DNA from: Psoroptes ovis
Taxonomy: Eukaryota > Arthropoda > Arachnida > Sarcoptiformes > Psoroptidae
Assembly: GCA_002943765.1 (NCBI GenBank)
Contig: PQWQ01000002.1
Span: forward strand, 5,022,001 to 5,086,000
Length of the DNA stretch: 64,000 bases
Direction of reading: 5' to 3'
The translations under genes and the position numbers were made by a program. Positions 50,001-61,900 of this stretch are shown here, in pieces. The first letter of the stretch is position 1; each line of letters begins with the position of its first letter. Below the pieces are notes generated by a model, which saw nothing but the letters and a program-made list of their open reading frames with translations, had not been told where the DNA came from and did no database searches.

Positions 50001-53000
50001 GCAATATTTCATTATTCTTACATTCAAAAAAACATAACATGAATGAGAATGATGCTAAAAAATGAAAATTGTCCATTGTACCGAATTATTTTCTCTTTAT
50101 TTTTTTCTATTTATTTATGTGTATGATGATTTCATTATGATATCATTATTATCAATGATGTTGAATGAATGAATGAATGGAGACATGAATATTTTTCATT
50201 TTCTTTCATTTTTTCCATCATTTTTCCATCATTTCATTCAACCAAAAATTTGACAATAATTATAATAAATGGAATGACTCAATGAATGAATGTTTCATTG
50301 TTGAATTTTATTATATCATTCTTGACTGAACACACCATTTTCTTCAAACAAAACATCACAAAACGAAAAAAAAAATGAATCAAAGAATTCTCATTTTTTT
50401 CGTCTCGATTTTCTAATTATAAATATGAATATTTATTCATGAATTTTCTTCTTCTGAAATAAACATGCACACATAAATTCATGAAATTAAATGAAATCAA
50501 AAATCGAAAATAATGTAATTTTTTGTCTCCAATGAATCAATGAATGAATGTGTTCATTCAATTCAATTCATTTCATTGGTATTCAGTAGCATTTCTTCAT
50601 AGATATTTGTGTGTTTAAGTCCAATAAAATGAATGAATAGATCGATGACCATTTCAATGTTTTCAATGATTTTTATTATTGTTGTTATCATTATCATTAT
50701 CATTATTTTTCTTTCATTTCACACACACAACGAAATGATCAACCATATATTTTATTAAATGAATTGACAGAATTATTATTATGTTTATTATTATCATTAT
50801 TTTTTAGTTCAAAGAATTTCGAAATATAAAAAAAATGAAAATCAATGTCCATATTTCATGTTTCTGTTCTGTTCTCATTGATTCTGTTATGAATGTGTGC
50901 ATTGAATTTGATAGCGAATTAATGAGGATACAGATATATCTTCTTTTTCGCAGAAACAAAGCAGCAATACAAATACAAATAAATGAATCATAAAAATTCT
51001 ATGCACAAATAGCAAATCATTTCTTGTATCAAATCAATGATTTTTTACTTAGAATCAAAAGAAGCTTTGTTTCTGAATTTTCTGATGAAATTTTGAATTA
51101 TTTTTCATTTTTATCAATTTTCATGGCAATTTGGAATCGTGTTCTTCGGGAAAAATTGAAAAAAGAGGAAAAAATTTGATCAAATTTTGCAATATTTTGC
51201 AGTATTCAATTGAATTTACAATTGAATAATAATATTGATCAAGCCAAAAAAACCGATAACAAATAACAAAATAAATGATGTTTACACATCAATCAATTTT
51301 GATATGTGAATGAATGAGAGATGAGACAAAAATTTGTTCAGAAAATGAAATAAAATTCAGCAAAACTTAGCTGATGAATTTCAAAATTTTCAAATTTTTC
51401 TAAATTTAAGCAGTTAAACTTTTGTGAAATGTGTTCATCTCTCATCTCGATGTAATGGTGGAATGCTGAGTGAATAACATTGGAATTTTCTTCTTTTTTT
51501 CGCCGTTAATAATTTATAAGATTTGATGAGATAATGTATTGAATTTTTGAATGGTGGAAAATAGCATAACATAAAACAAACAAAGAGAATACTTAATATG
51601 AATATATTGCCCCCCCCCCCAAAAAAAAAGTTTTCATATGAAATTTAATTTTATCAATCATTCATTCATTGCTGCTGTTGCTGTTGCTGATGCTGATGCT
51701 GTTCTTATATTCATATGTGAATTAAACAAACAAACAAACGAAAAAAAAAAGTTGTTTGATTACAAATATTTTGTAAATTACACATTATTATTATTATTAT
51801 TGTTTGATGAAACTCAATCGCTTTTCAAATATTACAAAATATATAATCAATATTCTTAATTGATTTGAAAAAAAAGAATATTCTCTTAAAACATTTGAAT
51901 GTTTGTGCATTTTTTTTTTCGTTTTCTTTTCTTTTCTTTGATGCATCAAATGAAAATTGATTTGTTTTAGACATACATTGAAGTAAAGATAAAGCAAAAT
52001 GTATGAATAAATAAATAGATAAATACACACATTTGAATAATCAGAAAACAAACAAAACTTGAATAAAATGTTCAAAAAAAGAAGGAAGAAATGCCATTCT
52101 TTAAATGTATGTGGACTAAAATAAAATGGGTCACCCTAAATAACCATTGAAATAGCTATTGAATGAATAAGATTGTGTTAGATTGAATAAATAACAGCAG
52201 GACAAATATTCAAATGTATCGTGTAATACTGTATATTAGTGTTAGTATTCTTCACTACATGAATTTGTAATTTTTTCTTGTTATCGTTTCGTTTTGCATA
52301 CATTATTCTTAATTCTTTTTATATTTGAAAACTTTTTTTTTCTTGAATGCCAAATGTAAATTTACATTTATTTATAAGAAATAAATGTTTCGCATAGGTT
52401 ACTATGCAATAAGCAGCAACATAATCTTATCATTTAATAATAAAATGTTGCATTTACTTTTTTTAAAAAATGTGAATAATTTAATGTAAACATTTTGAAT
52501 AATGTAAACATTTTTTTGAAACGGAAATCACACGAAAATTGAAGAAAAAAAGAATTAATTAGCATCAAGAAAAATGAATTAAAAGTAAAATTATAGTTAT
52601 GAAATTCAAGTTGTGTTAATTGAGAAAACTTTTCATCTATTCTATTTGTGAAATGTACTTGATTATATGGAATAATAAAGGGTTTTCAGTAGAAAAAAAA
52701 GTGAAAACCCTGTATGAATGAAAATTGATTAAGCAAAAAAAAAAAAAACGAAACAAAACTTACCACGAAGAATTAAATCTTGTGAACGAGTACGAATTGA
52801 TTTAAAGTTCTATATTGTTTTGAACGCAAATTTAAAATTATAATTTAATCAAAAGTTTTTGAATAAATGAAAAAAAAGAGAGAGATAAATTTTCATAAAA
52901 TATTAAAATAAATTTTTAAAAACTTTTATTCAACAATATATAAATATAAATACCTTTATTTGTTCTAAAACACTTGGTAATGGTTCAATTTGTTGTTTAC

Positions 53001-55856
53001 AACATGCCGATGTGTATGCATCCACAATTGAATCCAGAACTTGATCATTCACTTCTTCATCCACCGTAGCTAATTCAGCAGAAAAATTCGAAGACAATAA
53101 AAAATATTGAAAATATCAATCATTAATAAGCGAAAAAGTTTTTGAAAATTAGAAACTATTCAAGTATTTGTTTGTACAAATTTCTCAAATTTGTTCAAAC
53201 TAAATAATTATTTTTGTATTAATTTCAAATTTAAAATGAAGAAAAACTAAAATCAAAAGCTTTTGATTTGATCATTTGATGATTTTCACTTCATTTTTTC
53301 ATTCGTTTCAAATTAAAATTAATAAAACAATTCAAGCGTTTAATAATTATTATTAGCGAAAAAGTGTAAAAAGAGCGAGAAAATGGTCGAAAAATTGAAA
53401 ATTGAAATTCGATACAATCGTACAATGAATGAATGAAAGATGTACATCAAATACGAAAATGTCAAAACCAAAATAGAATTGAAATTTCGATTAATTTTTT
53501 TTTCATCTATTTTTGCTTGAATTAACTTTTGCTTGAATTAATTTTTGCTTTCACTCGAATAAATTGAAACAAATTAAAAATTTCATTTTATTATCAGTTT
53601 TTATTTCTGGAAATTCATCTCAAAATGATCAATAAACCATATAAAATGTGATATGATTCTCAATTATGTGAATGAACGGTGAGAAAAAAAAATGTTGAAT
53701 TCCCAAATTTCTTTTTTTTTCATTTCCCAAAAGAGATTATTATTCATTATTGCTAATACTTTAATTTAAAATTGTTAAATACTTTGGGGAAAAAATGAGT
53801 GTATTTTCACTTAAAATCTGCGAAATTGCCAAAAAAAAAAAAAAAAAATGATAAAAATATTTAATCTTGTTTATTTTATTATATATTGTGTTGAGATTGT
53901 TTCATAATCATCTTCGCTATTTACTATCGCATTGAAAATCATTACCACAATGATCAAATTTGAAAAATTTGATATTTTCTGAAAATTGCTACTATTTATA
54001 TCATTGCTGCTGGTTATTAGCAATTTTTTTCATTTTTTGTTTGTAATTTTTTCATTTTTTTTGCATGTGAAATGATTTAAATTATTCAAAAAAAAAAAAT
54101 ATTTTTCACTTTTATTCATTTCATTTTGTTTCAATGTTTTTAATTTTAAAATGATTATTTCATTGAAACGAATGCTTTTGAATGCATTAATTCTTTTATG
54201 AAATGAAGATGATACGATGGCGTAGACATGAATGTTTGTTATATATTTTTGAATGATTTTGTTTCATTTAATTTGAAAATTTCATTAAAAGTGAAAAACA
54301 ACAAAAGAAGAGGAGAATTTTGAATGTATTTTTTTTTAGAAAAATAAAATAAAATAAAATCGAAATTTTGCTTCGGGTAAAAAGTCAATCATTTTGAAAA
54401 AAATTTGTTGTTTTTCACCAAAATAAATGAATGAATGAAATGCAACTTTTTTCATTATTTTTTTGGACTATTTTTTGTCCTTTTTCATTATTCTTTTCAA
54501 TATTGAAAAACAGAGAAAAGTCTGCGCTTTAAAATTTTACGTTTTGTATTAGGTTGTCCGAAATGTTCATTCCGCTTAATCAATAGAGTTGTTCATGAAA
54601 ATCGGCTAGAACTTTCAGGACAACCTAATATTTATATTTCATTCTTCCCTTGTACACACACATTTCAATCTTTCATACTCGTATTATGATTATTATTTTT
54701 ATGACATATGAATAATTCCATGTCATTTTATGAGATTATGTTGTAATATCATCAAACGATGATCCTTTTCTCTTTTCAATCTTGAAAAAATCCTAAATTC
54801 TATTAAAAAATCGTCAAAAATAAGAGAAAAAAAATTCAAAATATGGAATCGTTCGGGGAAATTTTCTCAATTTTTCAATTTTTTCCTATTATTTTGATAT
54901 ATGAGAAAATTATAAAAATTTATTTACGTATGGTTATCTCATCGTCTCATTCGTTTGGCAAATCAAATAAGAATTTTTTTTCATTTTTTTTTCATCGAAA
55001 CTTTTTTGCCATTTAACGAATCAATTGATGAGTGAGATTCCCCGAATCGATTCATGTGATGGCCATTTTTATTTGATTTTTGTCCATTTTTTCCTACTTT
55101 TTTTTTTTATTGGCAATCATTCAAAACATCATCAATTTCTTAGCTTATAACAACAATTATTATTATTATTATAGCAATAATAATATTAATAATGGTAATG
55201 GCAATAGTGATTATGGGCAATGATGATGCTGACGATGATGATGATCATCATCATCATCATCATCGACATGAGAATCATTGAATCGTAATCATTAACTCGT
55301 TATTTGTTCGTATGGCCATTATTGAAATTGTTTATGTTGTGTTATTTTTTCCTTATTTTCAATAAGTACATGCTGAATTAATGATATTCCATCTGAATGT
55401 TTTCTATTTTTATTATTATTATTTCAATTTATTATTATAACTATTATTATTGTTACGGTCTATTGATTGATAAAATATAAAAAAAAATTGATGTTTTTTA
55501 TGTAAAAACATTTGACGATAAACAATAAACGAAATTTATTCTGAAACAAAAAGAAAAAAAAATGAAAACATACCGAATGGATCTGGTGCTTCTTGATATC
55601 CAGTAACAATTGAATGATCTTCAGGAAATTTTACTGTACGTATTGTTTTACCACCACCACCGCCGCTACCATCTTTTTGTACAAAATCATTAAATGAAAT
55701 TGGTGCTTTTGTCGGTGATGATGGTGCCGATGTTGATGATGATTGATTCTGTTCTTTAACATCTGGTATCGCTAATGATGATGATGATGATGATGATGCC
55801 GATGCCAATGTTGATGTTGTCGATGATTCATTTAGATGTGTTGAACATATTTCCAT
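47034..55856 (-). CDS. Ppp1r37: Protein phosphatase 1 regulatory subunit 37 (LRR protein)
   Basis: Ten exons: 55856-55574, 53069-52954, 52809-52764, 49488-49388, 49267-49148, 49032-48882, 48779-48436, 48353-48212, 48148-47270 and 47194-47034. All phases match, giving 780 residues (human 691). PPP1R37 binds and inhibits PP1. Seen: a Ser/Gly-rich N-terminus, then the PP1-docking RVxF-type motif RTVKF at 73-77, followed by PEDHSIVTGYQEAPDPF, a family hallmark. Next come a helical region and about eight leucine-rich repeats (LxxLxLxxN type) over roughly 130-470, then an acidic, Ser-rich tail with AELPTCFAK. The start ATG is the first after a poly-A-like codon run; an upstream in-frame ATG at 55913 is possible. 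Introns 1 (2.5 kb) and 3 (3.3 kb) are far longer than any other here. Confidence 0.94.
49489..52763 (-). other. PPP1R37 intron 3 (3.3 kb), no gene seen inside
   Basis: AT-rich simple DNA. It contains ATT/ATG triplet runs, AATG/TTCATT repeats, an 11-C run followed by A9 near 51610-51629, and GCTGTT repeats at 51670-51702. A 10-bp-arm hairpin (AGGGTTTTCA at 52679-52688, reverse complement at 52702-52711) lies just before exon 3. ORFs at 51638-51859 and 51797-52075 are not supported. Confidence 0.75.
53070..55573 (-). other. PPP1R37 intron 1 (2.5 kb) with a hairpin MITE
   Basis: AT-rich DNA with many poly-T runs, a CATCAT/ATGATG block at 55219-55264, and the MITE at 54547-54630. No coding segment was seen. 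Confidence 0.75.
54547..54630. mobile_element. 84-bp hairpin MITE, copy 6, inside PPP1R37 intron 1
   Basis: TA-bounded, 84 bp. The outer 14 bp are perfect (TATTAGGTTGTCCG against its reverse complement with one change), while the inner arms (GAAATGTTCATTCC versus TCGGCTAGAACTTTC) have diverged most of all copies. The shared length and ends place it in the family. Confidence 0.85.
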
Positions 55857-57930
55857 TTTTTTTTTTTTTTTTTGATTTTCTAAAATTCTCATAAATTCTT
55901 TCACAAAATTCAAAATAATTCACATATGATATTTATAAGTACTTGATTTTTCGAATTGATTTAAGATTTCTCGCAGCTGATAATTTTTTTTTCATAGAAA
56001 TAAGTTTAGTTTTTCGAGTTATTTGATTTCAAACAAAGAATTTTGAACATTAATCTTTTGAAAATTGTAGAATTTTTATGTCATTTCGGTATTGTTCAAA
56101 GATGAAAAGAATTGAAAATTTTGTCGTTTATTTATTTATTCATTTTTTCTTTTCATTGTCTGTTGTCGAATACCGAAAGATGTATGTGGAAGAATGATCA
56201 AACATGATGAAAAATGATTGAAAATTTTTTATTTTTCATTTTTTTTATTTTGTTTTCATATGCGAAGACGAACACCGAACAACAACAACAATTTTTCAAA
56301 CAATGGCATTGAAATTTTCGATTCAATGTTATTCGAAGATGATGATGATGATTTTGAATTTTCATTTATCATTTATTGTATTATTATTGTTGTTATTGGT
56401 GATTCAATGATTGAATGAATCCATTAATTTATTTGCTATTATTATGCATAAGCACACACACACACACACGCACTCATACACATGCACATACATAAACAGT
56501 CTGAAATATCAAAACGTATTCACAATTTATTCTCGTTGAAAAAACAAAAAAAAAATATTTAATCAATTTCCCGTAAAATCATAAATTTTCGAAAAAAATA
56601 AAATTGTTTTAAAAATAGAATCGAAAGATTATCAGAAAGAAAAAAATTTTCAAAATTCACGACCGATCCTTGATCCACACAATTATCATTATCAATTTTT
56701 GCATTGACAAATTATTGATTTACAATTTTTTTCCGTTTTCATTGAACAATTGAATTGATTATGGTTTTTCATTTTTTTTCTTGGTTGTTTGCGTGTGTCA
56801 TTTTCATTTTTCGTTCATTCATTCATTTTTGTTGGGTTTTCATTTTTTTATTGGCAGATCATTGCTTTCGAATTTCAAATATTCATTATTTATCATGATA
56901 TGAATGGAATGTTGAGTGAATTCAGCTTGAATTTACTTTCAAAAATAATTATTTTATAATCCAAGATTAATCTGCTGTTTGAAAAAATAGACAATAATAA
57001 AAGATTATTATGACCATGAAATTATTGTGAAAATGAAAATGATTGATTGATTTGAATTTCAAGTTCAATAATAATGGTAAATGATCATCAGATATTCATT
57101 TATTTACAATTAAAATTTGTAATATTTGACAACACCTATTCAATTTATTTTTATTTTCATTTCTCAATTTCATAAAGGTACATGTTTGAATGATTGGCAC
57201 ACCAGAGTTCAAAATTTTTTTAAAAATGATTTTCCATTAGTTTTCTGTACAGGAATTCATTTTCATTTCTTCGATTTTGATATTTACTTTCATTACTCAG
57301 AATCATTGAAGCATTTTTTTTCTGGGTAAATAATGAAGAATGAGAAAAATAAATAAAATAAAATAAATAAATAAATAAATGAATGAATGAAAATGCCACA
57401 TTAATCATTAATCAAATGAATGAGAATACAATGCCATATAATAAGTAAATCGAAAAAGAATCAAATCGAATTCAATTTCAATTCAAATTATTCATCCATG
57501 ATGATATGAATAAGAAATTATCTTAGAATTATATCAAAGATGAATGAATAATTTGAAATTGAAAATTGACTATTATATCGATTATTTAATGAGTATTTAT
57601 TCTTTCTTCTTTTTGTTACGCTTTTTCAATGAAAATATATATGTGTTCACTCATAATGAATCATATATTCTCTTCATCTTCTTTTGTTTCAATTTATTTA
57701 TTTCATATTCATTCATTTATTGTTTGATTTATTTATTGAATATTTATTACTTATTATGATTTTCTGCTTTTTTCAGTGAAGATTATTTTCATTTTTCACT
57801 TTTCATTCATTTTGTTTCAATGACAAATTCTTTTCGTCATTATTTTTTTTACCCAAATATGACATTCATAAACAATAATAATGCATATTTGTAACAAATA
57901 CAAAGCTTTAATTGAAAGCATAATATAAAA
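55857..57930. other. Intergenic, low complexity
   Basis: PPP1R37 5' flank and about 2 kb of AT-rich DNA with a (CA)n at 56457-56469. The ORFs at 56218-56418 and 57126-57329 are Phe/Asn-rich and unsupported. Confidence 0.65.
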
Positions 57931-58996
57931 TTAATTAATAATCACGTTCGTATCGTATTGACAATGACTATGACAAAATGTACAAGTCGATGTGCATTGA
58001 TATGATTGTATTGTAACTGAGAAACAGAAAATACTGATGTTAATCATTATCATCATTATTAATGAATGATGGCGGAAAGAATTCAATAATTCACCTTCCG
58101 AATCTATTTTTGAAACTAAAAAAGAAAACTATGCATCGTTGTATATAGTCATTATTCTATTTATAATCATCCGAAATATTTGAGAGAGAAAAATATTTGT
58201 TATTCATCATCAACACTGTTTATTTGTTTATTATCAAAGGTGAATATCTGTATGTATGTGTGTGTTTATATTTTGTTATCAAGTTTGTTATAATTTGATT
58301 ACACTTAATTGGGAGAAAAAATTTCAAATAATTCATCATTTATCGATGATTAGCGTAAATATTCATTCATTCATACATTCATTGTGATTTTCATTATTTA
58401 TGAAAACTAGAAATATTGATTCAATTATTGGAAAAAATGAAATTTATTCCTAATATTTTCCGAATAATTGAAGCATATTGAAGTAGGAATTTTATTCATT
58501 TATTTCGTTTCCAAAATTATCTTGATTGTATCATCTTCAATAATGCAATATGAAGAATCAAATCATCGTGATCGTGAACCAACAATTTTAGATTAAATGT
58601 CAAGAATTTAGGGTAAAAAAAAATAAAAAGTTTTTGAAAATTAAATGAAACATGAAAATATTTTCTGAAGAGATAGAAATTCATTCAACAATGAATGAAA
58701 ATTGAACAATTTCCTATTTTTCCCAAAATATATTTTTATCGTTTAAAAATATATCATGATTATGACCATATCAATCACCATTTATATACCATGTATATGT
58801 GTGTGTGTTTATGTATGATTAATATATGATTGTAAATATGAAAATAAATAGAATTTTTTGTCAAAAAACTTTGTAACAAAGCAACTTAATATTGATATTA
58901 AAAAACTCGATTAAATTGCTGACCTTTCAAAATACTAAAATTCAATACAAATACCAATATAAATATCAAAAGCACTGATAACAATAGTTTTGCCAT
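57931..58996 (-). CDS. Candidate secreted cysteine-rich peptide, 59 residues, three exons
   Basis: Exons 58996-58924, 58115-58095 (21 nt) and 58016-57931 join in phase 1 throughout and end at TAA. Exon 1 encodes Met-Ala-Lys and then a Leu/Ile/Val/Phe core of about 17 residues, a clear signal-peptide pattern. The 21-nt exon 2 is flanked by a TTTTTTAG acceptor and a GTGAAT donor. Exon 3 encodes four Cys at 39, 43, 46 and 50, spaced C-x3-C-x2-C-x3-C, then a short tail. The mature peptide would be about 30-36 residues. The four Cys could form two disulphides of a helical-hairpin kind (inference). It could be an antimicrobial, signalling or gland peptide; no function is claimed. The weak point is the exon 1 donor (GTCAGC). 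No paralogue was seen nearby. Confidence 0.5.
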
Positions 58997-61900
58997 CAAT
59001 TTCTTCTATTTCGTTATGAAAAAATACATGAAATTTCGATATATTTTCATTTATTTTCGCTCTAGAAATACAAAATATAATTCAAATATTGGAATAAAAA
59101 AATTATTCAAATATAAAAAATGAATCTAAACCCTGAAATAATGATAAAATCAGTGAAAATATCGCACAGAAACCAAATTTTTACCAATATATATTATGAT
59201 ACATAACCATTATTTACTTATTTACGTGATTTCATTTGATCAAATAGCGTAATATTGTATGTAAAAACAGCATGTATTCATTCATTCATTCATTCATTTT
59301 CATTTTCATCATTATTTTCTTATGAAAAATAATGCAAATAATGAAGAAAAAAATTCTCATTATTATTACAACGAATAATAAGTGAATAAATGCTGGTAAA
59401 ATATAAATATAAATACAAATACAAACACAAATACAGAAGTGAAATGAGAAATAAAAAATTTAATCAAGTCTCTGTGAAATAAAGAAAAATGTGAGAAAGC
59501 AAAAATAGTATCTTGTTATTTTCTTGTTGAGAAAAGAAACATACACATAAGAGAAGAATCAAATTTCAATATTTTCTTTTTAATATAATGAGAAAATATT
59601 GTGTTATTATTATTATTATTGTTATTATGACAATAATAATAAATGTAATAAGTGTATCGAGAATGTGATATTAAATATGTGCTTGTTATTATCATCGATG
59701 TACGATGTAAAATACTCTCAAATATAATATGATTTCTTATTCTCGAATATTGTCATCTATGATCATGATAATAATAACAATAATAATAATGATCATTGAT
59801 CATAATTAGAAAGTGAAAGATGAAAGAATACGAATTGAATATTGAATCTTTGAATGAATGATAAAACGACTGATAAAGATCAAATACAATGAAATGTTTT
59901 TTTGAAATAATAACAATTCAATGAAGAAGAATAGGGAACAATTCTCCCTTCATATATTTTGCATCAAATTCGGTTTTTTTTATCAATTTGATTATGAATA
60001 TTTTCAAATTCAAATAAAACATAATGACGGTACTTTCAACGGTACTGATGGAAGATAATGTAATTACCGTTGGGCTTTTTTTTCTATATTTGAATTCAAC
60101 GGTTTGTAAGTGACATTTAAAATGTGGAAACATATTGAAAATTTCTTGGAATTTCAAAATTTTCAATATGTTTTCATGTTTTCAATATGGTGACGGTTTG
60201 TGCAAAAAAAAAACTTGAAAAATAGCTCTTCAATGTTAGCTCTTGGTTCTTCAATATGTTTCGATGGATTTTATGAATGAATGAATGGGTAGATGAATGA
60301 GTAGATGGATTGATAGATTGCTCCATTCAATGGTTCATTCATGTATATTCATGTTTAATAATAAGAAACATACGAACCCGCCGAAAGAAATTCGGTGAGA
60401 AATTTGAATTAATATTTCAATTTCAAATAGAAAAAAGGATAAGAAAAAAAATCCTAAAAAAATTCTTGACACAAATGTGCGAATCATTATCATTATTTGT
60501 GCCGAATCTAGAAATGAGAGTAAAAAATTCAAGCCATTTTTTCGAGCTTTTAAATGAAAGAAAAAGCCCTGAAATACATTCAAAATTCCCTATGCACATT
60601 TAAAACTAATGCATTCACATTAATAATTAAAAATTGTCTACGTGCGGGTGTGTGTAATGGTGTTTCATTGTGATTCTACAATTCTCAGCTATTATTTGAA
60701 TTTCTGTAATCAAAAATAGATTTTATTTCGGTAAAATTTTCAAATATCAAAGAATAAGAGTAATTATTTTTCGGTATATATTGCTGCATATATGAAAATT
60801 ATCTGATTTAAAATATCAAAAATATTGAATGAATGAATATCTACTTACTCATATATTTTAAAAACTTGTTCAAACTTTCAAATAATAATAATAGAAATTA
60901 TTGAAATAACCAATTGAAAGTATTAGGTGCACACCAGTATTTGGTGCATATATGATTTCATCATTTCAACTTTCAAATAGACAAAACGCAAATAATTTTT
61001 TCAGTTGCATTCAATTGTTTCATTTATTTTTACATTTTCATAGAAATATTTATATTTTTCATTAATTATTTAACAATGAAAAAGTATTTATTATTATCAT
61101 TATAATTATTTTTTTGTGTTTGTCTCTTTCTCATAATGATAATGATGATGAAAACCTATGAAAATGATGAAGTAGTTGATGATGATGATGAAAACATATA
61201 TAAAACACACAAATAATGAATATTGTTGATGATATGAACATAAACATAAATATAAACAAAACACAAAACACAAAATGTAATTTAAATTTTCAATTTTTAA
61301 TGATAATGATAATGACAACAGCAACAGCAATAATAATAATAACAATGATAATAGTGATTATGATGATGATTATGATTATGATTATGAAAATAATTACTTT
61401 GTTGATAATTTTAATTCATTCATCCATTCATTCATTCGATGTGTACGATTCTCATTTATTCCATACACACACCGCCGCTGAAGGTGTGATCAAAAATGAT
61501 TATTAAACTGGGTTGCTTTCACATTATATTCTTCATTATTTTTTTCGTTATTTTAATATTTTTGAATCACAAAATTCACACAAATATAATTTGATGAAAA
61601 ATATTTGATTTTTTCATGAGAGAATAAATGATGATGATGTTTATTTCTTGGAAAATTTAAATTAAAATTCTGACAATTTAGGAATTTTTTTTCTTTGAAA
61701 AACTTGTATTTGAAATGAAAGAGTTATTCACCAGAAAATTCAATGTATTTCAATGAATTTTAGAGATTTGCAGACGAATGTACAGCTGTGTGTACATTTG
61801 ATCTGTGAGTGATGAGGAGATGTGTAAAATACAAATATTTTAATTCAAAATTATTAAATGTATAATTGAATGTATGAATCGATGAGGATTAGAGAGAATA

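Noticed and set aside
59918..60166. Minus-strand 82-codon ORF with mixed composition
   Set aside because: No motif, no splice sites, no signal or membrane pattern; kept only as a remark in the region entry.
60310..60603. Plus-strand 97-codon ORF
   Set aside because: Lys/Phe-rich, no recognisable domain, and equally long open frames on the other strand suggest chance.
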